From: Ctena decussata | Taxonomy: Eukaryota > Mollusca > Bivalvia > Lucinida > Lucinidae | Length of the DNA stretch: 64,000 nt | NCBI GenBank assembly: GCA_963989385.1 | Contig: OZ022500.1 | Coordinates: forward strand, 119,453,842 to 119,517,841 | Direction: 5' to 3' | Shown: piece after piece, positions 47,201-57,375 of the stretch | How positions within the stretch are numbered: the first letter of the stretch is position 1 | Layout of the letters: the number at the start of each line of letters is the position of its first letter | Notes under the pieces: generated by a model | Database searches by the model: none | The model's input: only the letters and a program-made list of their open reading frames with translations | Told to the model about the DNA's origin: nothing | Translations under genes and position numbers: made by a program

Positions 47201-50200
47201 TATCTATTTTTGATTTACGGCTTGTTCGTACACCTGCAAAGGAGTTTACTGTCTCAAGTACTTGTACATGTATTCCTTACCTTAAGGTGCATATTACACT
47301 TCCACTTTAAGAATTTGCCCCTGAAGTGTTTAATGCATAGTTGAGCCGCGACACGACAAAACCAATAAAGTGGCATGTGCGCCCAGCGAAGACTCAGCTC
47401 AACCTTGACATCCACCCAGTCTGATCAGAGTCTTCGCTGTGCGTTTAAAGGTAGCTAAGGGTCTAAGCTACCTCTATGTGGACAACAAACACTCTAATCT
47501 GACTAGGCGGATGCCAAGGCTGATCTGAGTCTTCGCTGGGCGCACATGCCACTTTGTTGATTTTGTCTTGCCGCGGCTCAGATAATACAATACCTTATTC
47601 TGAAACTTGACAGGAAGCATGACACAGTTGCTGCCATTTACATACACATACAACGCAAATTCTAAGTTTAGATGAAAAATAATAAAACAAGAATATAATT
47701 GTGTCTTTAAGGTCTGAATGATGCCCCCGTATGGTGACCGCGAACATTACTGAACTGTCTATTATCAACAAACTCTATATGAGTCACATGCATATTAACA
47801 TTTTGTCTACAATGTTTATGCAAATGCTAAAGCAATCTATTGAAATCTGCGACCGGAGTTGAGTACACAAGCTCGATACCCAAACGCGCAAACATTGCCC
47901 GAAAAATAGGTTTAAATGTTTATAATACTTTCAAAATCAGATTTATCTCCGTCAAAATGGCATGTTCACATCTTCATTATGACCCAATGTGTACAATTTT
48001 AAAAACTGTAGATGGAGGTTATATTTCACAAACTCTATACCCGATAGTGTAAAACAAGCTGCCCCAAATGACTAATGCCCCATTCACATGCGCAGATTTG
48101 CTTACTAAAATGACTAACTTCAAAAGGCAAGGCTGTTATTCTGTCGAAATTATTTTTTTTTTCTCCATTAAAACACCATATGCATATTTTAATCATGTCC
48201 ACAATTTGTGTACAGTGTTTGAAAAAGTTCCATTGAAACTGTATGAGAAGCTTATTACACACGCTATATACCCGAAGTGTGATTGACGGACAGACGGACA
48301 GACAGACAGGACCAAAAATCTTAACGCCCAAAGACTATTGTCACGGGGGCACAAAAATGGATTTGAATTTCTATTTTGCATAACTCACAAGAAACAAATT
48401 AACGTATTAGTTCTAATGTTTGTAATAGATTATCGTGCTTCTGCCTATCGCAAGGGATGCTACTGCGGTGAAAGTTTTGGACAAGGGCCCCTGCCAGAAG
48501 GTAGATGCTACGCCTACTGTCCCGGTACGCCAGCTAAGGAATGTGTAGCGAAATATACAGACAGCGTGTGGTACACAGGAGAGAAAGAAGGTATATCGGA
48601 AATTATCAATTACAGAGCAACTAAATTATATATGTGAGCTTGCGTGTTGGTATGTGTATTTTGCTCATGTATACAGGTTTTGGCTGGACAGTGTCCAGGA
48701 TATGGCGCCCTTCGTCTGTTCAATTGCTCTTCATTTACGGTCCACAAGTTGTGTAAGTTACCTTGGAACTAGGCTTTGTTTTACTTGGAAATTATTTCTT
48801 GAATATCATTCATTATCATATGACGTCGCATCTGAGGGCGTAATAAAGCCATGCATTAAAAACGATAACCCACTGGTGGATTAAATATGCAAATTACGTC
48901 GTAACGTTATACGTTGACGTCCATAAAAACTTCCCGTTTTCTAATGGCGAAATCGTGACTTTTTAGTGCAAAAGTTACTAATAAAATGCAATTTAAGTGT
49001 CATATGATAAATAGAATCTTGCATTCGTGCTCCTGTATTATTGAATTTAATAAACTCGTTGGGGAAAACCGATAAGATGCTTGGCATAGCCTCGCAACTT
49101 ATCTTTTTCCCCAACTTGTTTAATAAATTCAATAATACATGAGCACTCATGTAAGATCCTCTATTTATACATGTATTGTCTCTACTCCTTCGAGAGCATT
49201 CCATTTGCAGTTTTGGCCGGTATGGCGTGATTTATGGGATAACTGTATTTAAAGTTGTCATTTGGGGAGGTAAATCGTCGGTTTTATGGTTGGAGATTTC
49301 GTTTTACGGCCACGCGCCAGCGGAGCCGTAAAATGGAATTTGCGATCATAAAACCGACGATTTACTTCCCCAAATGACAATCGTCGATATAGGTATCCCC
49401 ATTCAAATACACTTTTTCTCTTTTTCGCCTTTCAAACTGTACTTCATTGCACCCATTGCAAGCGCTTTCAGCAGCGTAAAACCAAACGTCAGCCAATGAG
49501 AAGCGACGTTTCATAAGGACGTCGGGTTTGCGACAGTATATCGCAGAACTTTTGACGTTTTCAAATCAGACGTCGCGTTACATACGTAAGTGCATTAGAA
49601 TAGCGGTTTTAGACTTGGTATGTTTTTTATAGTCGCATCAGGAGTAGTTCAGTTAGTGTATTTAGTTGCATCATTTCTCTTGATATTGGAAAGCACACAC
49701 TTACTTAATGTCCCCTACAGTTTTCTGTTAAAAGCTCATTGCCTCAACCATCTGTTCCTTGATTTGCGAAACAGTACGCTAAGACGTTTTAGCACTTTTG
49801 TTTTGGGGTCGTCGTTTCTATTTCAAAATATTTATGCCCAACATCTACGACCGTATATATCATGTACAAAAATGAAAACGCTACAAGTGATTAGTCGTCA
49901 ACAGTTCTGGTTTGTGGAACTAGAAACGGTTTATGAATAAGAACGCATTTTAAAGTTAAATGCATGTGTAAGGCCTTGATACCAGTGGATAGCTGTAAAA
50001 GACGTTTCCGATAAATCGAACACATTTCTAATTGAACAGGGGTCCGATTTTCTGCTGTGCAAATACGGACAGACTATCAGGCATTTAAAACTTGATTTAA
50101 AAAAGAATGCATGATACAGTTGTCTTTCTTTAACCTTAGGTAAACAACCAGTGTACCAAACCTATCGCAAGAGGAAGCACACCTCATTATTTGTTTTCAG

Positions 50201-53200
50201 GTGTTTGAAAATTAGTGTTGAAATATCGCTGTTTCTTAGAAAACACACGAAAGAACCGTGAACAATGGAATTTCCCATAAGGGACTAATTTGTGCTTTCC
50301 TCATATATTGTCACAGTTTTGCTTGAAATTAACGACAGGTAAAGTACATGATGTATTGCACCAAAAGAACGGGGAAAAAATCTCAGAAAGTTAATAAAAC
50401 AAAGGACAATCAAAAATTGAAATAAGCTATAGTTTTTATGCAAAGGGAGCTAACTTTTAATTTTGAAAAATAAGGCCTCAATTTCCTAGATTTTCGAAAT
50501 AAAATTATGTTATTTTTTGTTTTTCCTTTCACTCTGGATGCCATGCTTCATTCAGCAAAGATATGTGCATCTGCGCATGCGCATATTTGGTGTATGACAA
50601 AACATGCTAAATTTCAACAAAGTGTGATAACTCTGTTATGAAGTGTATCAGATTTAGAATTTTATAGACATTCTCATGCTGAATGTCTTGCACGACTTAA
50701 ATGTTTATAATAAGGCAAAAAGTATCAGTGTGCTAGTTACAATATAAAATGTCTTCTTTAAAGTAGTGATTCACTTTTGCTCAGTATAGTTCGTACAAAG
50801 ACGAAGCTCTGCATGTAAATATGCCATGAAAATATCAATTATGCTTATTTCAATATGCTTGTTAACATCTTGCGGTTGTTGAAATATGTTCCATTCTCAA
50901 GGTATAAAACGGGTCATGGACAAAACAATCAGGTATTGTGTGTAGTCATTTTCTCAGTTAGAACATAAAAATATCAGGTTTACGTTGATTTTATTTTTCT
51001 TATCGCGTCCCTCGGTCTGCGAACTTGAGTGGTTGGAGCTGGCCATGCCTTGCGTAGTGCACGTCTTTCTGGGTGTGCTGTTCCATCCGCTTGCAGTTTT
51101 ATCTATTAGCATACCACTAAAATCTTATTCGCAAGTTCCTTCATGTTTTGTATAAGCTGTCTTATTTCTGTACCGGAGGAGCCAGTAGTCAGGTTATTGT
51201 GAGTACTCATAAAGAAGAATCACACTATTTTACTCATATGGTAAACTGTCGACAGTGAGTTCGAATCAGGGGCCGAGTGTACAAAGCAGATGAAAGCTGA
51301 AGGTAGAATATGACAAAACCAAAATTTTCAGGTTTCATGTTGAAAGAACCACGATCAAGAGGTTCAGCGTTTTCTGAATTACGGAGTGAATTTCTTTTAA
51401 GTGTGAAACATGTACTTCTTTTTCTGTGACGTCATGAAAATGTGAGTAAATGACGTTTTTCATGCAAAATAAATAGCGCTCGATTTTATCTGTTTTCCTA
51501 TTTGCTTTGCTCTCCGTACAGATATTGTTATAAATTTCATACCAAAGTGCGAGTCGTCAAGAGGCCTTTATATATTTGTTATTAACTCGTCCAAATAGTT
51601 TCGCATTTTGTGCTGATTTAGGCAAATATAACATTTTATTAGCTTCTGAATATGGCATGATTTCACATAAAAGCTTGGACAGAGAAACAACGGATCCCAA
51701 AAATATATCTGAAATTTTGATATGTTTGAATGAAATATGTTTACGTGTAATTTTTAAATAATTCTAAGTTTTCACCGAGTAGATTGTTCACAAAGTAGAT
51801 TTGTTTAATTGTACCCCCTGTTCCGATGAGTTGTTTCTTTCAACGTCAAAGAGTAGTTATTCCCTAAGAATATTTTCCAGTAAAATTTTAGTTTCTAGTA
51901 AAGTATGTATAATCTCTTCGACAGAATATAACGGCACAAAATAAAAAAAAAAACGAGTTAATACCTTTTTCCGTCTTCCACATGTTCCAGGGAGGAAGGT
52001 TTCAACACGCCAGGGGCTCATTTTTGCAATGGTATTTATTTTGCGTAAGGTGACGTTTGGTTTATTGAACTCTTACGAACCTCGTATTTCGCGACGTCAA
52101 TTATTTCCGAAAATGCAAACCGGTAAAAATGAACCCCTGACCTGTTTGAACTCTGCTGTCTACAAAATGGCATGAGGTAGTCTTTAAATTTTTCGTTTTT
52201 CATTTTCATAGATTCTCTAAAATAACTCGACATTGGTTTATTGAAATTAAAAGATAGGTCGGGAATCGCTCTTAACGCTAAATTTAGTTTGACGCTAAAA
52301 ATATCGACGTTACCTGAACTGGGGGTATAGTTTAAAAATCTACTTTGAGAAATAGTTACACGGTAAAATCTTAATATTATTTCATCAATATTCCAACTTC
52401 ACATTTCATTAAAACATATCGCCGTTTGAGATACATTTTTCGGAGACGTTTTTTTCTGTATTTCTATTTTTACGTGAGAAAAAGCAAATTTCAACTGCTT
52501 ATAAATATTAATGTTTGCATCAATTCACTCGTAATGCGAAGAGATTGGGCAGAAAGTATAGCATAGATTTATGAACCGACATCTTGACGGCACGCACTTT
52601 GGAATGAAAATTATTTCAATATCTCAACGGACTGCAAAGCTATAAATTTTGCGTGAAAAACGTCAAACCATCACATTTTCACGACGTCATTTATGTAGGA
52701 ATTGTTTGTGGTGTGCTCAAAAGAAAGTCATTTAGTGAGTCACAAATGATTGAAGTTTTTGATGACATATTGTTTGACTAGAAAACTAATAATTTTAGTT
52801 TTGTTCAATTCCACCATCAGCCTACGCCTGACGTACGTCCATCGTTAGAATGTCGCAGAAATTTAATCGGTGTACACAACCGGGGCGTCCCACTTATTTA
52901 AAAAATAGTAGGGCAAGAGCTTACTGTGCTTTCTATAGGAGAGGGTGGTGTTGGTTAGACAATTTTTCACTCGCCTATCCTTTCTCTTTTCTGTCTCCCG
53001 CTCTCTGGGATATGGATCGATATAAAATGAAAAAGTCTCTCAAAGAGCCATTAAAACAAAACCAACCAACCAACCACAGTGTTTTCAGTCTGCGCTGATG
53101 CGCAGGCCGACTGAATCTTTGCTGTTCACATATGCGATATGCACATTGTTTACATGTTACGGCTCAATCATACATGCAAAAATACGCACGATATATTGTA

Positions 53201-55165
53201 CTCTTTCTTTTTAATGTTCATTACAACACTCTGTAACGTACATGTATTTTTGAATTTAAACGATAAATGTCTATCAGAAAAAAGAACTTGGTATTTCAAT
53301 ACGACATTGAAATATTGAAATTCATGGCCATGTATAAGGATAATTTTGAGATCTTTAACTCGAGAGTTCCAAATATACTGAAGGGATTTAAAAACTCCCA
53401 CCGATTAATTTGGAATATCTCAAAAATGAATGCAGCTATGTCCACCGAAATTTTACAACATGTATATTCTCTTATACCTGGTTTTATAGATATATCGTAT
53501 TTGAAATCGTTTAACCGTATCGGTCAGGAATAAGCACGTGCTCCTAGTGATCTTAGTTACGTTTACTTACGGATGAATAGCTTCATGTATACAGTTTTCT
53601 GATAAAACATTTCTCGAACAATATCAGATTGAATTTTAAAAGTTTGAACTTGGTCTGTGGCTTTATTTAGCCTACCGCGCCTAAATATGGCAAACAGGTG
53701 CAGCGTTTTAGGCCAGATAAATGCTGAAATTTTAAAAAGTGACGTCGCGAGACAATTTTATGTGTTAATAACGGCAATTTAAAATTTCAGACGACGTGCA
53801 CGGTTTACAGGAAGCTCAAAAGACCGTCACAAAAGCACCTAACCGAGATTAAACACCAGAGATCATGACGTTAACTACGTCGACGCCGTCTGCGTAATAG
53901 GCTTTACGCCACAGCATTATCCGCAATGATACTGGTAAATCAACGTGGATGAAGTCACTATATCAAGACAGTAAGAAATGGTCGAAAAGAGTGTTGCATA
54001 AGATAACGCCGTCATCGCCTTATGTATTTCAGTGACGTAACGCTCTTTTACTGACGTCACTTAAGTAAATGATACGAATAAACTGCTTTATCTTTAAAGT
54101 TGATAAGTTTCAAGCGTTTTATCGTTAGATATTCAACACTATCATAAAGGAACAGATCAGCAGCAAGCAATAAAAAGTGGAAGTTTGTAAATCCTTTCAG
54201 TATATGTTTCTACGCCAAAAATAGAAGAAAGGAAAGAAAGAAAAAAGAGAAAAAAACACAAACACGAAAAATGGTAGTATGATACCAACGCAACAGCTGA
54301 CACCGGAAAAAATAAAACACAGATCGAAAGATCTGCTTTACCGCTAAATCACTCATTACATTTTGGAAACAACCACATGATAAAAATCTCCAGCCAACAA
54401 GAGTCTGGATCTTTGTAGGAACAGCATTCGCGCGTCTAGTTTCATATCCTCCAAACAGTGTAACTTTCCGGCCATATGTAAAGTCAAAACTAACGGAACA
54501 ATTCAAAATCAGAACTATACGCCAGTGTTAGGTCTACTATCTAGCAGAGGTGAGTATTGAAGTGATTTTACGACAACGGTCATGACACGCCTCGGCACTA
54601 AAAGCTACCTAGCATGGTCGCTCGACACGAACACCCCCTGAAAGCACTATAATGAATGGATCTTTGGGATTCTGTTGGTAGGTATATAAATCAATCCACA
54701 AAGTCACAGACAGGCTTCGGTCCTTACTGTATGCAGATACGTTAAGCAACTTTATGCTTAAAGCGGCTCATATGACATTAAGAAAAGCATTCTTGAAACA
54801 CACGTGTTAATCGTATTTGAAAGCATTACGCTAGACGTACTTAAGTCGCAACTACGCTTGACCCAAGCCCGCTTCCTGCACTTGGATTTTAATACAATCA
54901 TACGATGGACTTAGTTGCGCCGACCGACGTAATCTACGTTGGCGTAGTTTACGCCTCCTTTGTGCACTCGGCCCAAGGGACACAGGGGTTCTTATCACAA
55001 CACGTCTTATTTTATGGTAATTTGCCCATGACGTACCGATGATCATATTCAAAGTCTATTGATAAACGTAATTCATTGTGATGCAATTGACAGTTTTGTT
55101 ATATTTAGGTTCGGACAGTGCAAGTTCTGAGAGTTCTGAAGTACGCTCGAGACAACTGGAGGATG
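44214..55165 (+). CDS. secreted WSC-domain protein, exons 1-4, 3' end not found
   Basis: Exons 44214-44259, 46864-46980, 48429-48590 and probably 55109-55165; every junction is phase 1. The product starts with a signal peptide (MLTLLVIIILLAEGA) followed by EAAKYVGCFEDPNK, the start of a WSC domain (residues about 19-102). Its eight cysteines fit the family: GCF, KKCINFC, GCYCG, GRCYAYC and ECV, with CYCG as hallmark. WSC domains bind or sense carbohydrate in several proteins; for this one that is inference. Exon 4 adds a Ser/Glu-rich linker (SDSASSESSEVRSRQLEDG). There is no membrane segment so far and no stop codon has been found, so the gene probably continues. Introns are 2.6, 1.4 and 6.5 kb and full of repeats, including palindromes 3 and 4. 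Confidence 0.8.
44775..44870. repeat. small inverted repeat in intron 1 (CAGCCTCCAGCACATTT)
   Basis: CAGCCTCCAGCACATTTTAT is answered by TCAAATGTGCTGGAGACTGG about 75 bases on. Confidence 0.7.
45204..46122. repeat. large palindrome 3 (arms about 430 bp) in WSC intron 1
   Basis: Left arm 45204-45640, right arm 45668-46122, tiny loop. Paired blocks: GGTAGGTGCTTC near 45278 and inverted near 46045; GGCATATTTTTAAGTCTGTT on both; GAAATGTCATTTATATTYTC; ACGATGCCCAAT; AAAACCGTGTTTAAATYTCT; GTCACYGGAACATACTC. Ends are GGATCAGGACCCGGAACATC and the inverse of GGATGTTCCTGATC. No protein is encoded. Confidence 0.92.
46589..46817. mobile_element. GAGCCGCG-family MITE, diverged copy I, in WSC intron 1
   Basis: TTGAGCCACATCATGTGATT at left and GCCACATGACGTGGCTCAC at right; CAATGTGGCATTGGCGACAA and TTTGCCACGTTGTTGG form the inner pair. 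More diverged than other copies, probably an older relative or subfamily. Confidence 0.6.
46864..46980 (+). CDS. WSC gene exon 2: first half of the WSC domain
   Basis: Acceptor TTTTAG before 46864; encodes (E)AAKYVGCFEDPNKTDLPG and then KKVKKCINFCMSDYK. The donor is best placed at GTATTT (46981) to keep phase 1 into exon 3; an alternative two bases earlier would break the frame. Confidence 0.85.
47091..47202. mobile_element. 110 bp MITE, CCCAGGAGGCACGTGAC...GTCATGTGCCTGCTGGG
   Basis: The termini are inverted copies (CCCAGGAGGCACGTGAC / GTCATGTGCCTGCTGGG); the interior is a string of ACGTC/GACGT motifs (ATGACGTCGC, GCGACGTAAT, ACGTCATTACGACGTAATTA, AGACGTCATG). Lies in WSC intron 2. Confidence 0.8.
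47341..47580. mobile_element. GAGCCGCG-family MITE, copy G (best preserved)
   Basis: TTGAGCCGCGACACGACAAA at left, TTTTGTCTTGCCGCGGCTCA at right. Inner arms CCACCCAGTCTGATCAGAGT and GACTAGGCGGATGCCAAGGC. 240 bp, in WSC intron 2. Confidence 0.87.
47721..48352 (+). repeat. repeat element with TGCCCCCGT / ACGGGGGCA ends
   Basis: Starts ATGCCCCCGTATGGTGAC and ends TGTCACGGGGGCACA. Internal tandem units of about 200 bp with TATACCCGAWAGTGT / GATACCCAAACGCG / TATACCCGAAGTGTGA, closing with GACGGACAGACGGACAGACA. This construction is common in mollusc genomes. It stops about 75 bp before WSC exon 3. Confidence 0.7.
48429..48590 (+). CDS. WSC gene exon 3: second half of the WSC domain
   Basis: Acceptor TTGTAATAG before 48429; reads YRASAYRKGCYCGESFGQG, then LPEGRCYAYCPGTPAKECV and TDSVWYTGEKE. 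Donor AAG/GTATAT after 48590, phase 1. The exon is 162 bases, symmetric (1-1). Confidence 0.88.
49008..49168. mobile_element. hairpin MITE (AATAGAGGATCTTACATGAG family), copy 1
   Basis: AATAGAATCTTGCATTCGTG and TATTATTGAATTTAATAAAC on the left; inverted right arm reads AATAGAGGATCTTACATGAG and TATTATTGAATTTATTAAAC. In WSC intron 3. Confidence 0.85.
49255..49380. repeat. 126 bp palindrome TTGTCATTTGGGGA...TCCCCAAATGACAA
   Basis: TTGTCATTTGGGGAGGTAAA then TCGTCGGTTTTATG / CATAAAACCGACGATTTAC and TTCCCCAAATGACAA; the centre TTTTACGGC...GCCGTAAAA is paired too. A foldback element in WSC intron 3. Confidence 0.88.
49381..51302. other. WSC intron 3, nothing firm
   Basis: The open frame at 49620-49940 is hydrophobic at its start but unrecognised and inside an intron on the same strand. 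No clear repeats. Confidence 0.35.
51303..52830. repeat. large palindrome 4 (arms about 570 bp) in WSC intron 3
   Basis: Left arm about 51303-51880, right about 52255-52830, centre near 52070. Paired blocks (right arm on the other strand): GACGTCATGAAAATGTGAGT / GACGTCGTGAAAATGTGATG; GACGTTTTTCATGCAAAAT / GACGTTTTTCACGCAAAAT; CCAAAGTGCGAGTCGTCAAG / CCAAAGTGCGTGCCGTCAAG; CACAAAGTAGATTTGTTTAA / CTCAAAGTAGATTTTTAAAC; GTACCCCCTGTTC / ATACCCCCAGTTC. More diverged than palindrome 3. No ORF between arms. Confidence 0.87.
52870..53080 (+). repeat. dispersed repeat, copy 2 (CGTCCCACTTATTT family)
   Basis: Partner of 3475-3720, directly beside palindrome 4. Ends in (AACC)n-like CCAACCAACCAACCA, a possible retroposon tail. 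Confidence 0.5.
53085..53167. mobile_element. GAGCCGCG-family MITE fragment (copy J)
   Basis: GCTGATGCGCAGGCCGACTG then TTTACATGTTACGGCTCAAT, the right half of a decayed copy. Confidence 0.5.
53168..55108. other. WSC intron 3, nothing firm
   Basis: The open frame at 53267-53533 has no recognised family. 53860-54070 is rich in TGACGTCA/TGACGTAA-like motifs, probably a decayed transposon, not necessarily CRE sites. Confidence 0.35.
55109..55165 (+). CDS. WSC gene exon 4 (candidate linker exon)
   Basis: Acceptor TTATATTTAG before 55109 and strong donor G/GTAAGT after 55165 enclose 57 bases, phase 1 to 1, encoding (G)SDSASSESSEVRSRQLEDG. The phases agree with exon 3, and low-complexity Ser/Glu linkers are common after secreted domains; there is no family match, so assignment rests on splice signals. 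Confidence 0.45.
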
Positions 55166-55562
55166 GTAAGTGTGATAAAAGATGTGGACTGATATTTGGC
55201 AAACCTTACGACAAATTAGAGCAGCGAAGACTCTGCCTAGCCTTTGCACCTGTGCAATGTAATCAGAGTATTGTTTGTTCACATGAACAACACTCTGTAG
55301 CTTTAACCAATTAATTACCTTACGCCGCAAAACGCGGCGTTTGATCTGAGTCTGCACTGTTTGCATCAAATTTTCAGTAGTTTCTATAAAACTCGTAAAA
55401 ACACACCAGACATTCCTAAGGTGGTGAATGGACTCGTCCCAATTTTAAGGATAGCAGAGTCCAGCGGGTATAAACTGGTTAAATTAAATGGAAAGAGTCT
55501 GATTGGCAGGCTGTCCTCCACTGTTCGAAGCTAAACTGACACTGTGCAGACAGCAACAAATG
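55166..55562. other. downstream of WSC exon 4, short dispersed motif
   Basis: 55402-55478 is a copy of the 60-70 bp motif also at 17640, 28486 and 57840. No further exon recognised. Confidence 0.35.
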
Positions 55563-55795
55563 TATGTTTACACAACGACATATGTGTCACAAAAGGTATG
55601 CTTACACAACGACACATGTGTCACAAAAGGTTTGTTTACACAACGACACATATGTCACAATAGGTTTGTTTATACAACGACACAAGTGTCACAATAGGTG
55701 TGTTTACACAACGACACATGTGTCGCAATAGGTATCTTTACACAACGACACATCTGTCACAAAATGTATGTTTATACAACGACACATGTGTCACT
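55563..55795. repeat. 34 bp satellite, about 7 units, with CACATGTG core
   Basis: Unit is GTTTACACAACGACACATGT then GTCACAAAAGGTAT; each unit contains the palindrome GACACATGTGTC. Further isolated ACACATGT motifs follow to about 55910. Confidence 0.93.
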
Positions 55796-55910
55796 GTGTA
55801 CACACTCCAAAACATGTTTCATGACATAAACATGTGGCATAAAGCATGTCTGATCGTCTAAAATAACTTAAATGGTTGCATGACACATGTATCGTCCAAC
55901 GTGTGTCGCC

Positions 55911-57255
55911 GCGTAAACCACCTTAACGTGGAAATGTTGTTTCAATTTTGTGCGCCTGCTGGGTATATGGTGCACACTTGCTTTATATGTTTTGTTTTTT
56001 GTGGCACAACTATATACCTATACAAACTCTCTGCTTCGAATTGGAAGGGCATTTACGGACAGGGTGTCAGGAGATGATGCGAGTTATGGATTCGTTTTGT
56101 TCCCTTGAGCCCTAATCCCACCCCATCCCCTTGGGGAAATCGGTATGAGAATGGACGAAAAGAAGGCATAGATATAATACCAACTGCTACGTAATTCGTT
56201 ACAAGTATTGCAGAGATATATCTTTGGATGTATCTTTCAACATGGATTCAATGTCATGTGATATCTATCTCATAATGTTGCAAGGTCGTTGGGCGACGCC
56301 ACAGATGATCTTGCAACGATTTCTTTCAAGCTAGTCCTGTTTGCAGCTGTCTTAGTTATGCTGGCAATATCTGCCCCTTTTTACTCTTTTATTCATTCAT
56401 ATTATTTTTCAAGCCCTTTCTGTCTGCCTCATATTGTACAACATTGAATGTTGGAAATACATCATACTGAACTCACATGGCTGTTCACATGGCTGCTGTT
56501 GGTGTTGTCTTTGGTGGTGACTAATTTTGTGTTGTCTCTTTCCCACATGGTGTCTTGGGTGGAATTTGGAATTGTGTCAGTTCCTGAGAATTTTCCTCCT
56601 TACTTCAGCCATTTGGAGAGTCAGGCCAACTGGATAGCTGTAGTAGATAGTGTTCGTGCTTAAAAGATGCTTCAGGGGTGTAAACCGTCTTTTGACAGGC
56701 GCTGCAAGGGGCATCATTCGTGTCTTACAGACACAACTTTCTACTTTGTTGTCTTTAGTAAGACTCATTTTCTTAATGACAAACTCGAAAAGGGTTTAAG
56801 TTAAAGCACGAGTCAGAAAATGAAAACGATTACAAATTAAGACTTATCCACAACTGAAAATTATTCAGTTATAATTGAACACTATTTAGTTATAGAGAAC
56901 CGCCTTCGAAGCAAAGATAGTCTCTACCTTTCAATTTCAGTTGTTAAAATGCTAACTGGCGGACCAATTTCTATTAACAGTGTGGTAATAGACCACCAAA
57001 AACGACCAAACATTATGATATCTATAACTGGTAAACGTACATCAGAATGTAGGACCCACATTTCATTTTCTGATACAACACAATTCAACCCCTAACGAAG
57101 TCCTATTATACATGACTATGCTGTTCTTCCCTATTTTACGCAGTTGCAATTTGCCTCTTTATCCTGATTAGCTAAAGGTTTAAGGAAATGTACAATTTGC
57201 GTTGATGCTTCCTTAATCCAAAGGAGTCTTAATGTCATACTCTCTGTCGCGAGCG
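55911..57255. other. non-coding, nothing recognised
   Basis: The open frame at 56448-56663 begins MLEIHHTELTWLFTWLLLVL, suggesting a membrane segment, but there is no family match and composition is T-rich. Not called. Confidence 0.3.
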
Positions 57256-57259
57256 TCGT

Positions 57260-57375
57260 AAATAGAGGATCTTATACGAGTGGTCATTTCATATGGAATT
57301 TATAAAACGAGCTTCGGCGAGTTTCATAAGTTTTATAATATGAAATGACTACTCGTGTAAGATTCTGTTTATCAT
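57260..57375. mobile_element. hairpin MITE (AATAGAGGATCTTACA family), copy 2
   Basis: AATAGAGGATCTTATACGAG TGGTCATTTCATAT on the left; inverted right arm AACAGAATCTTACACGAG TAGTCATTTCATAT. Related pieces at 8757-8800, 49008-49168 and 61303-61380. Confidence 0.85.

Noticed and set aside
48677..48752. Possible extra WSC-gene exon between TATACAG and GTGTAAGT
   Set aside because: The splice signals look fair, but the 76-base length shifts the frame to phase 2, after which the 55109-55165 exon would run into a stop; no domain similarity in the implied frame.
49620..49940. 106-codon hydrophobic open frame as a membrane protein gene
   Set aside because: No recognisable family, T-rich composition that gives chance hydrophobic frames, and location inside an intron on the same strand.
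51421..51460. Functional CRE site TGACGTCA-like cluster
   Set aside because: The same GACGTC motifs occur as part of the palindrome arms on both sides, so they are repeat sequence rather than an isolated regulatory site.
55563..55795. CRISPR-like array (34 bp regular units)
   Set aside because: Units are contiguous without unique spacers, and the context is a spliced eukaryotic genome; it is a simple satellite.
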